Of a stretch of DNA of 64,000 nt, positions 11,280-21,547 are shown piece after piece. The DNA comes from Carposina sasakii (lineage: Eukaryota; Arthropoda; Insecta; Lepidoptera; Carposinidae), in assembly GCA_014607495.2 (NCBI GenBank), contig CP053160.1:12462001-12526000 (forward strand), written 5' to 3'. The position numbers were made by a program, and so were the translations under genes. The notes beneath the pieces are model-generated. The model searched no databases. It worked only from the letters and a program-made list of their open reading frames with translations, and was not told where the DNA came from. Numbering within the stretch: position 1 is the stretch's first letter; each line of letters begins with the position of its first letter.

Positions 11280-11592
11280 TGTTTGTGATTGATTTGTGTA
11301 ACATGTTTTTCATAACCTGATTATTATTTTATGGTTTAGGTATTAACAAAAATACAGAATAGTGCCTAATAAGTACAGTTAGTATAATAATAGGATAATA
11401 TTAATGGAAAAACATTAATGTGTTAAAGGTTGATATTCTGTTTAAAATGACTATTAGGTTAGTTGATACTTAATGAGTATAGTATGTGTTTAAGGTTGAT
11501 ATTCTGTTTAGTTAATGAGTATTATTTCAGTTTTTCATTGTTTTAAAGTAACATTTTAACAAAATGTTTTTACTATTTGCGAGGCCGCAGCA

Positions 11593-11769
11593 TGTTGGGA
11601 TTTATACATTTGTATATAGCAACATTAAGATTAGAAAGATGTATATCTCTCTCTCTCTCTCTGTACCATTCGTTTGGAATATACGCAATAACTGAAGCTC
11701 CTGCATTTTAATTCCTATCACCGTGCCTTTATGCAACTAGCAAGCCAAATATCAATAGAACGCTGCACA
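11593..11769 (+). repeat. Right LTR of the BEL/Pao element
   Basis: 177 bp, no difference seen from the left LTR, followed by the target duplication CCATT at 11770-11774. The bases just before it (GAGGCCGCAGCA) are not a clear polypurine tract. The interval from pol to this LTR (11280-11592) is AT-rich, with a short internal duplication of GGTTGATATTCTGTTTA, and shows no envelope-like frame. Confidence 0.92.
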
Positions 11770-12349
11770 CCATTCATCATCATTATCATCTATCATAAAT
11801 TCAGAAATCATTTACTAAAGACAATGGCTGTATGGGCTTAGTTCCCCTTGCCTTAATTCGGGATAAACTCTTAGATTATATCACAAATCACCCCCTAAAG
11901 ATACCGCATTATTACTGTTTTGCACTAGACAAAAGTAGGCGATAGGAAGAGCTGGGGGGTACCTCACAACCATAGAAATGTATACAAGCTGGAAACAGCG
12001 CTTCTTACTAAAAACTGCCTCCCGAAAATTTGACCAATTTGACCTTGAAAAACTAGACGGGGAAAAAATAGAGTGTACTCACAATTTAATTTTAATGGAC
12101 ATTTCATTCAATGACATTCACGAACAACCCAAGTAACACAGGAAGCATTTTAACAAACGGATAATTAACTTATGTAGAACTTAAGGTTCGTAGAAACTCT
12201 TATATGAGTTTACCGAGCATCTTGATGCTTTATATGAGCATTTTGAAACCATTATGATGCTTTACACTTTATAAGGGGTGGATAATGGCATATCAAAATG
12301 AGTTTGTAATGCCTGTAGTTTTAGTGCATCAATACACAAAGCAGCTTTG
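11770..12349. other. Intergenic, right part of the split repeat
   Basis: 11770-11870 continues the repeat interrupted by the retrotransposon (CATCATAAATTCAGAA-like text, then GGCTTAGTTCCCCTTGCC). Its uninterrupted relative is at 15358-15500. The rest is AT-rich with no coding signal. Confidence 0.5.
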
Positions 12350-12705
12350 CAGCTTTCAGCTGTTTTTAGTACATTTGGCTCTACAATTGCATTTTTAAGT
12401 AGGATATAAATGCTCAATGCTGTTTAGTAACAAAAACATAAACCATTATGTCATGTAAATGCCATACAGCTTTTAGCTGTTTTTTATGTCTAAGGGTCTA
12501 CAATAGCATTTTTAAATAGTAAGATAATGCCTAATGCTGCATAATAGCATAAACTTGTGCTATTATAATGCAGCGTAATTCCATTCTACAGCTTTGGGCT
12601 GTTTTAGTGCCCTCCGTTATTTAATAGCACTTTTAACTAGTAAGGAAATACCTAGTATTGCTAAGTAGCATAAACGTGAATCAATGTAATGCTTGCATTT
12701 TTGAA
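12350..12705 (+). repeat. Three diverged ~117-122 bp tandem units
   Basis: Units start at 12350, 12467 and 12589, each with CAGCTTT..GCTGTTTT. They continue with a TCTACAATxGCATTTTTAA-like segment, then TAxTGCTxxxTAxxA and CATAAAC. Divergence between units is substantial, so the array is old. The related words CAGCTTTGCAGC and ATGCTTTA just upstream suggest a decayed fourth unit. Confidence 0.65.
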
Positions 12706-14640
12706 GGTCAACTGAGTTCTTTTAAACAGCTAATTTTTGGTGGATACATAATAATTAATAAGTAAAGATTAGATTATTCGTTTCTAAAGAAAAGTAGGAA
12801 TAATTGCAGAGAACCCAATGGAATTTGTATTGGCCTAAATATAGGTAATATAAAATTTGCACAATTTACATTACACATTTACAAAATATAAAAGGATGGT
12901 CTTAGCCATTGTGATATTGTCCGTGATCCTAAAGACCTAGAATGTAAATTGGTATATTTACGAGTACATAATTATGAATACTTATATTTCGTACTACTAT
13001 TGCATACGTACAAATAAGAAACGTTGTTTTAAGTGCTTTAGTGTCTTATTTAGATTAAAGGGATTTAACAACTATTAAATAAATAACCATTAAATATCTT
13101 TTATTTTATTTGCACAAGTTTTTCCATCGTTCTTTGAAGCTGAGCATAAGAACGATAAATGTTTTTGTAATGAACGACAAATGTTTTGTGCTCTATCTGC
13201 CAGTAATTGATCCAGTGATATAATATTTCGGTAGCTGTAACGTTACTATAATCCATACGTGGGTTTCCTTGATTATCTGAAAATTTAAATTTTAGCACCT
13301 ATACTAACTAGTGATTACAAAATGTTACAGTGACAGGCGCCACCAAGCTAGGCGTTTAAACCTTTTCTGGGTCCACCCAAAGCTACGCAGAAAAATTATC
13401 ACTAAAATTAATCCGCTTAGTAAAAGGCGACAGTAGGCGTAAAAGCGAGACAGACAGAGTTACTTTCACATTTATAATGTTATATATGATAATAAAAAGT
13501 ATAACATTTCAAAATAAATTCATTGTAGGGTCGGTCTCTTGTTATGGAAAAGTATGTGCACCCTACTCAAAAATATACAATACACAGAAAATGTTTAAAA
13601 AGTAGCTTCACAAGCAAATATTGGGATTATGAGGATGAGCAACTAACTAAATAAAGTTTTGTGACAAATATTTAAAAAATCAAGAGTGAATATTGCCTAA
13701 AATTTGCCGTTTAAGTTTTTGCCTAGGGCCATAGTTTGGAAATTCAATTTTGTACTTACGAGTGATATAATAAGTTGGATCCTGGATGCCACTCGCATCT
13801 GCAACCACGAACAATACATTTCACTACTGTATTTATATCAATACCACCAAAATATCTTATTTAGTCCACACAAATATGCGAAGCGATTAAAACAAATCGA
13901 GTTGACATGATTTGACAAAATTGTCATGTGCTACCCAGGGATACCATTACATAGCAACAGAACATTCCTTAAAATACAGAATTTTTGCTACCGCGAAGGT
14001 TTGTTTTACTATATTATGTACACTTTATCTAAAATACAAATTACATTAAATACATTTCATTACTCTATTAAATATGTAAACATTTTCAAAACGAATCCAA
14101 GTTTTTCATGATAATATTATATTTATGCCTTTTTCAACGTCTTTACTTACATTATAGGGTATTTTTTTGCTGTGTAAGGGATCCCTTGTGGGAAAACAAG
14201 GGGGGGAGGCTGTCATTTTTTCATGTTTCAATTTCTTGTTCAGAGCTTGGAATCCATCCTAAGAGGAGATACCAAATCCCTGCTCACAACAGTGCCGTGA
14301 TTGGTTCTTTCAAGGTCAGTAATATCCTATAGTGATGTCGAGTCAATTTGCCGTGCCGATAAATATATCGACGAAATTATTGTTTGATGAAATAATATCA
14401 TATTATAGCAAAAAATATACTTTTTTTCTACTTACAAAATTTTATGTGTTTTAATAATTCCTGATATTAAAAAGCTTAAGAGTTTGTTTGTTTAAACGCG
14501 ATGATCTTAGAAATAGGTACTGATCAAACTGATTTTTTTTTATATGTCTATGTTAAATAGTCCGCTAATCATATAATTTACATAATATGTTACGGCTAAA
14601 GTCCGAAGTGCGTAACAACATTCTGCAAATCATTAATTAC
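12706..14640. other. Intergenic, no gene recognised
   Basis: AT-rich sequence. The frames present (for example 13704-13910) are short and rich in Ile, Tyr and Leu, as expected of translated AT-rich DNA, with no splice-linked partner that I could find. A patch near 14190-14330 contains GGAGATACCAAATCCCTG, which recurs near 34610 and 47125, so it is repeat-derived. Confidence 0.4.
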
Positions 14641-14850
14641 TAGCAGTTCGCCGTGACTTCGTTCGCGTAAACTACCGAAATAAAACAGAAAATTAATGTT
14701 CATCCCGCCAAAAAATCATCCTGGGATTTTTTTCTCTGAATAAAAATGTTATTCCCTCTTACATCAACTATCTGCCAGTGAAAGTTCCGTCAAAATCGGT
14801 CCAGCCGATTCAGAGATTTGCGTGAACAAACAGACAGCCAATAGATGTCG
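14641..14850 (+). repeat. CCGCGACTCCGT-type interspersed repeat, copy 1
   Basis: Starts with a diverged GTTCGCCGTGACTTCGTTCG core and ends with AAAATCGGTCCAGCCGATTC and a GTGAACAAACAGACAG segment. The order of motifs is shared with the copies at 25654, 28345, 29003 and 50268. The host function is unknown; this is a common lepidopteran dispersed repeat. Confidence 0.6.
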
Positions 14851-14969
14851 ATGGCGTCAAGAGTGAATGCGATATCGTTTGCAGTTCCTAATAACATGAT
14901 CTCAGTTAGAACATTTTTCTTTTTGTATTGAGTTACAAACAGACACTTAAATTTTATTTATTTGTATAG

Positions 14970-15125
14970 ACTAGCTGTACCTATTCCGCGACTCCGTTAG
15001 CGTAAACTACTAAAAAAACCTAGCCTTCCTCGATTAATTAATAACTATTCTCGATAGATTAATGAACTATCCAACACAAAATATTTTTTTCAAATCGAAC
15101 CAGTAGTTGCTGAGATTAGCGTGTT
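14970..15125 (+). repeat. CCGCGACTCCGT-type repeat, diverged copy 2
   Basis: ACTAGCTGTACCTATTCCGC opens it, followed by GACTCCGTTAGCGTAAACTA. It ends with TCGAACCAGTAGTTGCTGAG and ATTAGCGTG. Strongly diverged and shortened relative to the other copies. Confidence 0.5.
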
Positions 15126-15357
15126 AAGCTAAAAAAAACTCTAGCTTTGTATATTAGTAACTATAATTATAGATTATTAATCACTTATTTATAATCAGTA
15201 TAAAATAACAATCGTAACTAAATTTATGTTTTTTTTGTTAAAAATTATTACTTATATCGATACGTTCAATTTCTTAAACTAGTACCGTGCCGCTTTTCCG
15301 GTGCTTAGCCATCTCTCGTTGGCTAAACAAACTTGACAGCTAAAGCTTGTCCCCTGA

Positions 15358-15520
15358 AACTTTACATTTGTTCTTGAGGATTTTCCCGACGTTTCCATTC
15401 ATCATCATTGTCATTCATCATAAATTCAGAATACATTTTACTAAACAATGATTAGGCTGTATGGGCTTAGTTCCCCTTGCCTTTCCTTCGGGATAAACTA
15501 AAAAAAAAAAAAAAAATTGT
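15358..15520 (+). repeat. Uninterrupted relative of the BEL insertion site
   Basis: Contains TTCTTGAGGATTTTCCCGAC directly continuous with GTTTCCATTCATCATC and then GGCTTAGTTCCCCTTGCC and an A-rich end. The same sequence is split at CCATT by the retrotransposon at 5465-11769. It therefore serves as a paralogous empty site that confirms the 5-bp target duplication. Confidence 0.8.
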
Positions 15521-15640
15521 CCCCTGACACGACAAAATTTAATCAAAAATTTCATACGTAAATTTCGTACTAGGCATGGGCTAATCATATCCGGGAAAGG
15601 ATTGAACATGTAGCAAATCACTCCGACTATGGATATATAT

Positions 15641-15820
15641 CCTTTTAACATATCCAACTCCGCGTGCATGTCCGGGAACGAAGAGATTAAGTGGAGCGAG
15701 ATATGACTGGGATTGGTTTGGTTAGGTTGTTGCAGGTGTCCTTTTAACAGATCCAACTCCGCGTACATATCCGGGAATGAAGAGATTAAGCGAACCGAGA
15801 TATGATTGGGATGATCTATC
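15641..15820 (+). repeat. ~80-bp direct repeat, two copies 99 bp apart
   Basis: The first unit (from 15641) and the second (from 15740) share CCTTTTAACA, ATCCAACTCCGCGT, TCCGGGAA and GAAGAGATTAAG, then GAGATATGA and TGGGAT. Between the units lies a short GGTTTGGTTAGGTTGTTG segment. No function is evident. Confidence 0.7.
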
Positions 15821-17121
15821 CAAATAATAATTAGAATATTTGATAGGCGTATTTAAAAATCACTAAATATGTACACTAAAACTATTGTCCTAAAAATAAT
15901 TTCAAATCCAAACAGCTTTTATTTACATTAAAAACAAAATACTTAAGATCAAATATAAAACGGAATAAATAGAAATTTTGAAAATTATAATTACGAAAAC
16001 AAATATTTCAAAACAAACATTGCAACGAACTAAACGGCATGCCTGTCGCTCGTGAGTATTCGTATATACTCGTGTAATGTCGTTACATTCGCGCTCATGC
16101 ATCTACTGCGATAGTACCGCGCGTTCCGGCGCGTTCGCATTCCGTCTCGCTCACTTATTCTTATCTTCGGCATTATTCGGTAGGTCGGAGTGGGTCGGAT
16201 ATAGGATATGGTAACTTTCTTTAAAGTGAAGGAGTTGATTCATATCCACCTCTGGATATATATCCGTGGATATAGTTGTGTCCGGAGTTACCCATGTCTA
16301 TTTCGTACGGTCAACAGCAGGCCAAGATAACCATTTGCAGTTCAAAATTAGCGGTTGGCACAGACAAGGTGGCACAAAGTCCCGAGAAGATAGTCTGACA
16401 TGCTTTAGTTGGTACTTATGTAGTGTTAAAAGTTATTTTTTTGCTTTTTATAGGGTTTAGCATTTTAAACCTTTTGTCATAATGATTGCGTACTTTTTTT
16501 TGGGTCAAGAAGTTTTTTTTGTGCTCAGCACAGATAGGTAGTCAGACGCACAGACTAGGTAGAAGGACTGGGGTTAATGAGTTGAACCAGATACCTTTCA
16601 TTGCTCCAAGTTGATCGGACAGCCCCATCCCTTGATAAAACAAGTATTTTTGGTGAACATAATAAAAAAGCTACAATTATAATAATAATAATAAATTCAT
16701 TTATTTCTCACCACAAATGACACAATATGACACAACATAATATGATGATTGAAGGGAGGAACAGTTGTCATTCATGGGAGACTGGTGCCTGTGTAGGTTC
16801 AGAGACCCGTGTTACAGGTCACCAGGCCCTTTAGCTATGTATACTTTACTTTATTAATATGTTAACAGATATTGATGTTTTTTTTTTAAACTTATCATCT
16901 AGACGAACTTCTTATTTTAAAAGTATCTGCTTCACTTATCTCTTAGATATATTTATTTTTATGGGTATACTTTAACTTAGGTAGGTACCTACTATCTTTA
17001 TATGTATAATCAAAGGTACTATCTTACTTTCCTATATAAATAGCTAAAGTACCAATCTTATTATTTGGTGACATCTATCATCTATAGGTAAGTAGGTAGG
17101 TACTTATTTAGGTACGTAAAG
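15821..17121. other. Intergenic, no gene recognised
   Basis: AT-rich, with a more balanced CpG-containing patch at 16030-16200 (GCGTTCCGGCGCGTTCGC) that carries no open frame worth calling. An AATAATAATAATAA run at 16680 precedes a likely repeat fragment (16690-16840, GGGAGACTGGTGCCTGTG... CCAGGCCCTTTAGCT). Confidence 0.4.
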
Positions 17122-17497
17122 TAGGGTTGCCAACCGTCCTGTTTTCCCAGGACATGTCCTGCTTTTTGGGGTGTCCTGGGCTGTCCTGGGTGGTTTTTTT
17201 AAGTATCGTCCTGAGTTTCCTGACACATTCGCTATCGGTAGATTTTTTAAGGGTGCTGACATCAGGTCAACGCCTATTGCGATGACGCAAATAAGTGTTA
17301 GCGGCACCTCTAGAAAGCCTAAAAGACGCAAATACGTAGTCGCCGGACATTATGTTTTGAAATTCGCACGCCACTAACTCTCTTCAATCGTATTGTCACT
17401 GGGCTCGCACATGTATAGTCCTGGATTTTAATCGAAATATCCTGGTATTTCTTCTTAAAATCCTGGTTTTCAAAGTTTTGAGATGGCAATAACCCTA
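17122..17497 (+). mobile_element. Non-autonomous hAT-like element, 376 bp
   Basis: Flanked by a perfect 8-bp target duplication ACGTAAAG (17114-17121 and 17498-17505). The ends are inverted: TAGGGTTGCCAACC on the left and GGCAATAACCCTA on the right. The 8-bp duplication and short imperfect inverted ends are the hAT hallmark. The interior repeats TCCTG/CCTGG words (GTCCTGTTTTCCCAGGAC on the left, ATCCTGG three times on the right). The short frames inside (68 and 75 codons) show no transposase motif, so it would need transposase from elsewhere. Confidence 0.8.
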
Positions 17498-18061
17498 ACG
17501 TAAAGGCGTGTTCTGTGCTATGGGCGCCATAGCATAGATAGGTACCTACCTTGTTAAGTACCTACTATATACGTAACTAAGAAATCTACATAAAATCATT
17601 TTATTAGATAGATAGATTAGGTAGGTACCTAAACTCCGTTTCATAAGCCTGATTTCGCAACTAACATTTTTTGCATGCAGTGAAACAGAAAATGCAGACG
17701 AACCATGGAGACGAACATTAGTAACTCTAACTAGCGCTATCATCGAACGGATCAACTATAGGTACAGTTAAACTAATAAAAAAAGGTTATACCTACCTAT
17801 CTTAATTATCTATCTAAGTACCTACCCTAACTAATGTCTCTTACATTTTTTCTTTTTATATTACAAAACACATACCTACTTACGAGATATCAAAAATTCT
17901 CAAAAATCTCGGATTCTTTTATTCCTAATTTGACATTTTGTATGAAAACAATTGAAGATTAAATCTGAGATATGCAAAAAATCTCTCAAGATCAGTTATA
18001 GAAATTGGTGGTTAGTCAAATTGTGAAGGAACCTCTTTTAATAATTTAGATAAAAACAATT

Positions 18062-20549
18062 TTAAATGATTTTATCAAACTGTACTAATATTATCACATA
18101 CATCGCCGATGATGCCGCTATCTGAAAAGAAAAAAAAATTACAATGTAGTATACCTACCTAACTGTAATACACCCATTGCCGCCAAAGAGGTTGGAGCTG
18201 GGTTGAGCAGATAGGATTAAATTATACTTATACCCACTTACTAACTATGGTATTGGGTGAGCCTGCCGCCGCTTAACACAGTGTATTTAATACAACAATC
18301 TAGCGACTGGTAGTCCAGAATAAGCTGTTAACGCCAAAGCATGTTTTTTGCCATAAACTTTGCTTTATTCTTATTCGATGTGTTAAAACAGTTTTGTGGG
18401 CAATAAAAAAATGTGTAGGTAGGTAAATGTAAATTTCTCATCTTATGTGTAATGAATGTAGTATTCATTTGAATTACCTAGGTTAAACTACTTACATTGA
18501 AAATTAAAGAAGCATCTAATTCAAAAAACCTGTAAACCGTTAAACTTCTGTTTTGGTGATGCATAAGCGAAGAAAAATGTTGAATCTGTAAAAAAGTACT
18601 TATTTATTCATTTGAAATTAACATACATGCTGCTTCGGAAAGCACGTAAAACCGTTGGTCCTGCGCCTGATCTCTCTCTCTGGTCGTGTCGGCTTCCGTC
18701 CCATCGGACTATGAGAGTAACGGAATAGAGAGTGCATCTGTGTTTGCGCAAACACTTGTGCACTATAATATCTCCTGCGTACCTGTCCAATCTACGTAGA
18801 GATTGGTCGCCTTGGCCGAAATACGGTCGGAGATCATCATCATCATCACATACTGCTTACATCCTTACTAATGAAAAGCGAACATAACTATGTTTAGCAA
18901 TCACGACTAAACTAATAAACAGGTTTTGATGAACTTTGGAACAGAGATAAGCTAATGGGATGGACATAGGCTACTTTTAAATGCGAATAGAGCTGTAAGG
19001 GGTTGAAATAGGGGTGAAGATTTGTTGCAACTTAGGTACGTAATTTTTCAAGCTTCATGAAACCTGTTTAACGGGCTTTTGACCTATACATTTTGAGTAT
19101 TCATATCATACGATTATTGCATTGAACACACCTACCCCTTTTATCGCACCCTGTATTAAGGTATCTACTTATAAATTATTTAACTTTATTTTTAAAACTA
19201 GATACTATTCGTAGGTACCTAGGTAGTAACTTACGTCAGTTACAAATCTCATATCTTGTTTTTCTGTCGGGATGTCGTGAAGGGCTGTACCTATTTTCGT
19301 TATCTGAAACAAAATACCTATTACTAAATTATTAATTGGAGTAAATTATTAGTGTCAAAACCATTTTCGGAAGTTCCAATCTGAAAATGATTTTCATCCA
19401 ACACCCGGCACTACGCTGTCACAGGCAACCACAGTCGCATTGATAAGGGTCAGATGAAGATGTACCTAGGGTACCTAATCATAGTTCTGTAGCTACCTAT
19501 TCTATGAAACAAACACTACCTCTTACCTCAAGTTTGAAATGCTCTCCACAGCGCGCAAAAGCATATATTTTAACTATTTGATCAAATATCCAGATAGAGC
19601 AATTAATTATATCATGCAGTGACAGGGTCGGCTGGATGAATACTCCATGGAATATAATATGTGCTTCACTTATTATAGTGTGGAAACTCTGGAGTGTAAC
19701 GATGAGGATAGGCGCTTGGAATATTCCAATAATATCTTGTTTCAACTCCATTGTTTTGGCAAATATCGACTCGATTTGCTTTAGCTGTGATGACGATGAC
19801 GGCATTACAAATGTCGATTGTTTATAATCTTTGACATAGTTATCCAGTTTTTGCTTTTCCATTGCTAGTTTATTTAAATTGACACGAATATTCTTTAACA
19901 ACGTAACTAACATCATTATGAATACGTAGTAAAAAAAAACCATTGCGTACTGTATGGATTGGTACAGGTCAAACGTCATTAAAACCATGATCATTTTCCA
20001 TAAGTTACTGTGGCGTGAAAAATTTATACATTGCATAATAACATTGTAAATGAGTAACGTCCCTAAAACTACCATTCTTACTTCATAGCGAAATTCTCTG
20101 AGAATCTGATTAGAATCTTGATATGGTAAGGCTCTCCACATTGCTACTACTTTCTTCATTATGTTTATATATTTGTAACGGTTTAAAAATGCGCAGATAT
20201 ACGTTATATCACACGATAACAGTAGTAAGAACAGCTCCAAAACATAATTCATTTGAGTTAACAAAGCAGCTGTCATAGATTCTTTTGTTTCAAATGTGAA
20301 TACACTGTGTATATGTATTGCAAGAAATGTGTGACAAGCTATAAGAATACAGGATATATAGACTATATTAAAATAGATAGACTTGGGTATACTGCTGATT
20401 TCATTGCCTGATTTGCTGAACTTAACACTGAGGGGACACAAGCCATAAAGCGAGACAAGTGTATAAAATGGTTTAAAAATTTTCAGCATGTCCAGTTGCA
20501 AGTCTGTTTCTGGTTTCACAGTTAAGTTTCGTTTAAGTTTTTTCAACAT
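18062..20549 (-). CDS. Gustatory receptor, seven-transmembrane
   Basis: Four exons on the minus strand: 19527-20549, 19235-19303, 18496-18585 and 18062-18121, all joined in phase 0, giving 413 aa. The start is the ATG at 20547-20549; an in-frame TAG lies upstream and no nearer ATG exists. The large first exon carries several hydrophobic segments (for example IVYISCILIACHTFLAI, VLELFLLLLSCDITYICAFL, YYVFIMMLVTLL) and ends EHFKLE. The three small phase-0 C-terminal exons and the last exon's MYVIILVQF, close to the TYhhhhhQF signature of insect gustatory receptors, identify the family. It would act as a ligand-gated channel in chemosensory neurons; the ligand cannot be told. An odorant receptor is less likely. 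The Thr of the signature is Met here. Confidence 0.85.
18630..18850 (-). repeat. Dispersed repeat in a receptor intron
   Basis: Contains GAAAGCACGTAAAACCGTTG and GGTCCTGCGCC on the left and CGAAATACGGTCGGAGATCA followed by (TCA)n on the right. A diverged relative of the right edge occurs at 58438-58465. It lies in the intron between exons 19235-19303 and 18496-18585 and carries no coding content. Confidence 0.5.
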
Positions 20550-21547
20550 AGTTATAGTTAAAAGAACCGCACTTGAGAATGGATATGAAAGCAATGACTA
20601 ATCGCCTACCATTGATGTCAGATAAATACTCACTTCCATGCAAACAAACATGATAAAATCGCATCGTAAATTATTAATCAAGCCTAGCTAAGTAATTAAT
20701 ATGTTGCATATATTATTAAAATACTTTGACACGGCTCATAGAATATATTATTACCATGGTTTAGGTAATATTCAAATTGCGTGACTTTACGAGTACGAGT
20801 ACCGATGTACCGTAGGGAAAAAGATATCTTTAAGAAGTTAATTTCTCTTTACTTGCTTGGCTTGCTGGAAGAGATCTCTGGTAGAGATAAGCTTGCCATT
20901 GTACATGCATCTCTTCTTTTATTTTGTATGCCATATTTATTTTTGTGTATGTGCAATAAAGAATAAGAACTACAGAAAAAGAAGTGCTCACTCTAAACAT
21001 ACTATGTACTTACCACAGATATGATAGATAATACTACCTATAGTAGTACCTACTTATTCTGCGCTCTAACATTATACAGGGTGTACCTAACGACTAATGG
21101 CTCATGCTTGACCTATCTGCAAAAAGGTTTTTAGTTAAATTAAAGTTTACTGTAGAGAGCAATTTTATTTCGTAAGGAAGGCTGGACTATTCCTTCTAGT
21201 ACACCTTTAAGTACGGTATCTAATCTGTATTTACATTTTTAGCAACGCCTCTACCGAGTATCTAATTACTAAAAAAACAACCTAAGCGACCTGGGATGCC
21301 TTACTCCACTGTAGAGTTTTAATATAACTCTGGGGCTTCACCATCATCATCGTATCTATACTATATAAAATCTGCTTATATGAAATTAAACCTCTTTTTG
21401 TCACATGTGGTAGACGTAGACAAAGAAGAGATGAAAAAGATAATAATAAATTGACACCGTTTGTCACTGTCACAATTCAGGTAAACATCTCAAAAATATG
21501 TTGTGATAATTTTCTTTTTATAAAAAAAATTAAAAACCTAAAAAAAT
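20550..21547. other. Intergenic between receptor and MDH-like gene
   Basis: AT-rich. These two genes are divergent, so both promoters should lie here. No clear TATA or other motif is called. A TATACAGGGTGTACC word at about 21074 is a possible end of the TACAGGGTG transposon family. No coding signal. Confidence 0.4.

Larger units (their letters stand above)
5465..11769 (+). mobile_element. Intact-looking BEL/Pao LTR retrotransposon
   Basis: A 6305-bp element with 177-bp LTRs at 5465-5641 and 11593-11769. I find no difference between the LTRs on reading. They start TGTTGGG, end GCTGCACA and are flanked by a 5-bp target duplication CCATT (5460-5464 and 11770-11774). Immediately after the left LTR, TGGTCCTTCGAGC matches the complement of the 3' end of eukaryotic tRNA-Tyr, the likely primer. 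Gag (6133-7050) and pol (7029-11279) are open. Domain order protease, reverse transcriptase, RNase H, integrase, plus the Pao-type gag and zinc fingers, place it in BEL/Pao. No envelope-like frame follows pol. The element interrupts a repeat whose uninterrupted relative lies at about 15358-15500. Confidence 0.93.

Noticed and set aside
20550..20594. Upstream start for the gustatory receptor
   Set aside because: The upstream extension begins with TTG, not ATG, and has an in-frame TAG just before it. The ATG at 20549 is the first in frame.
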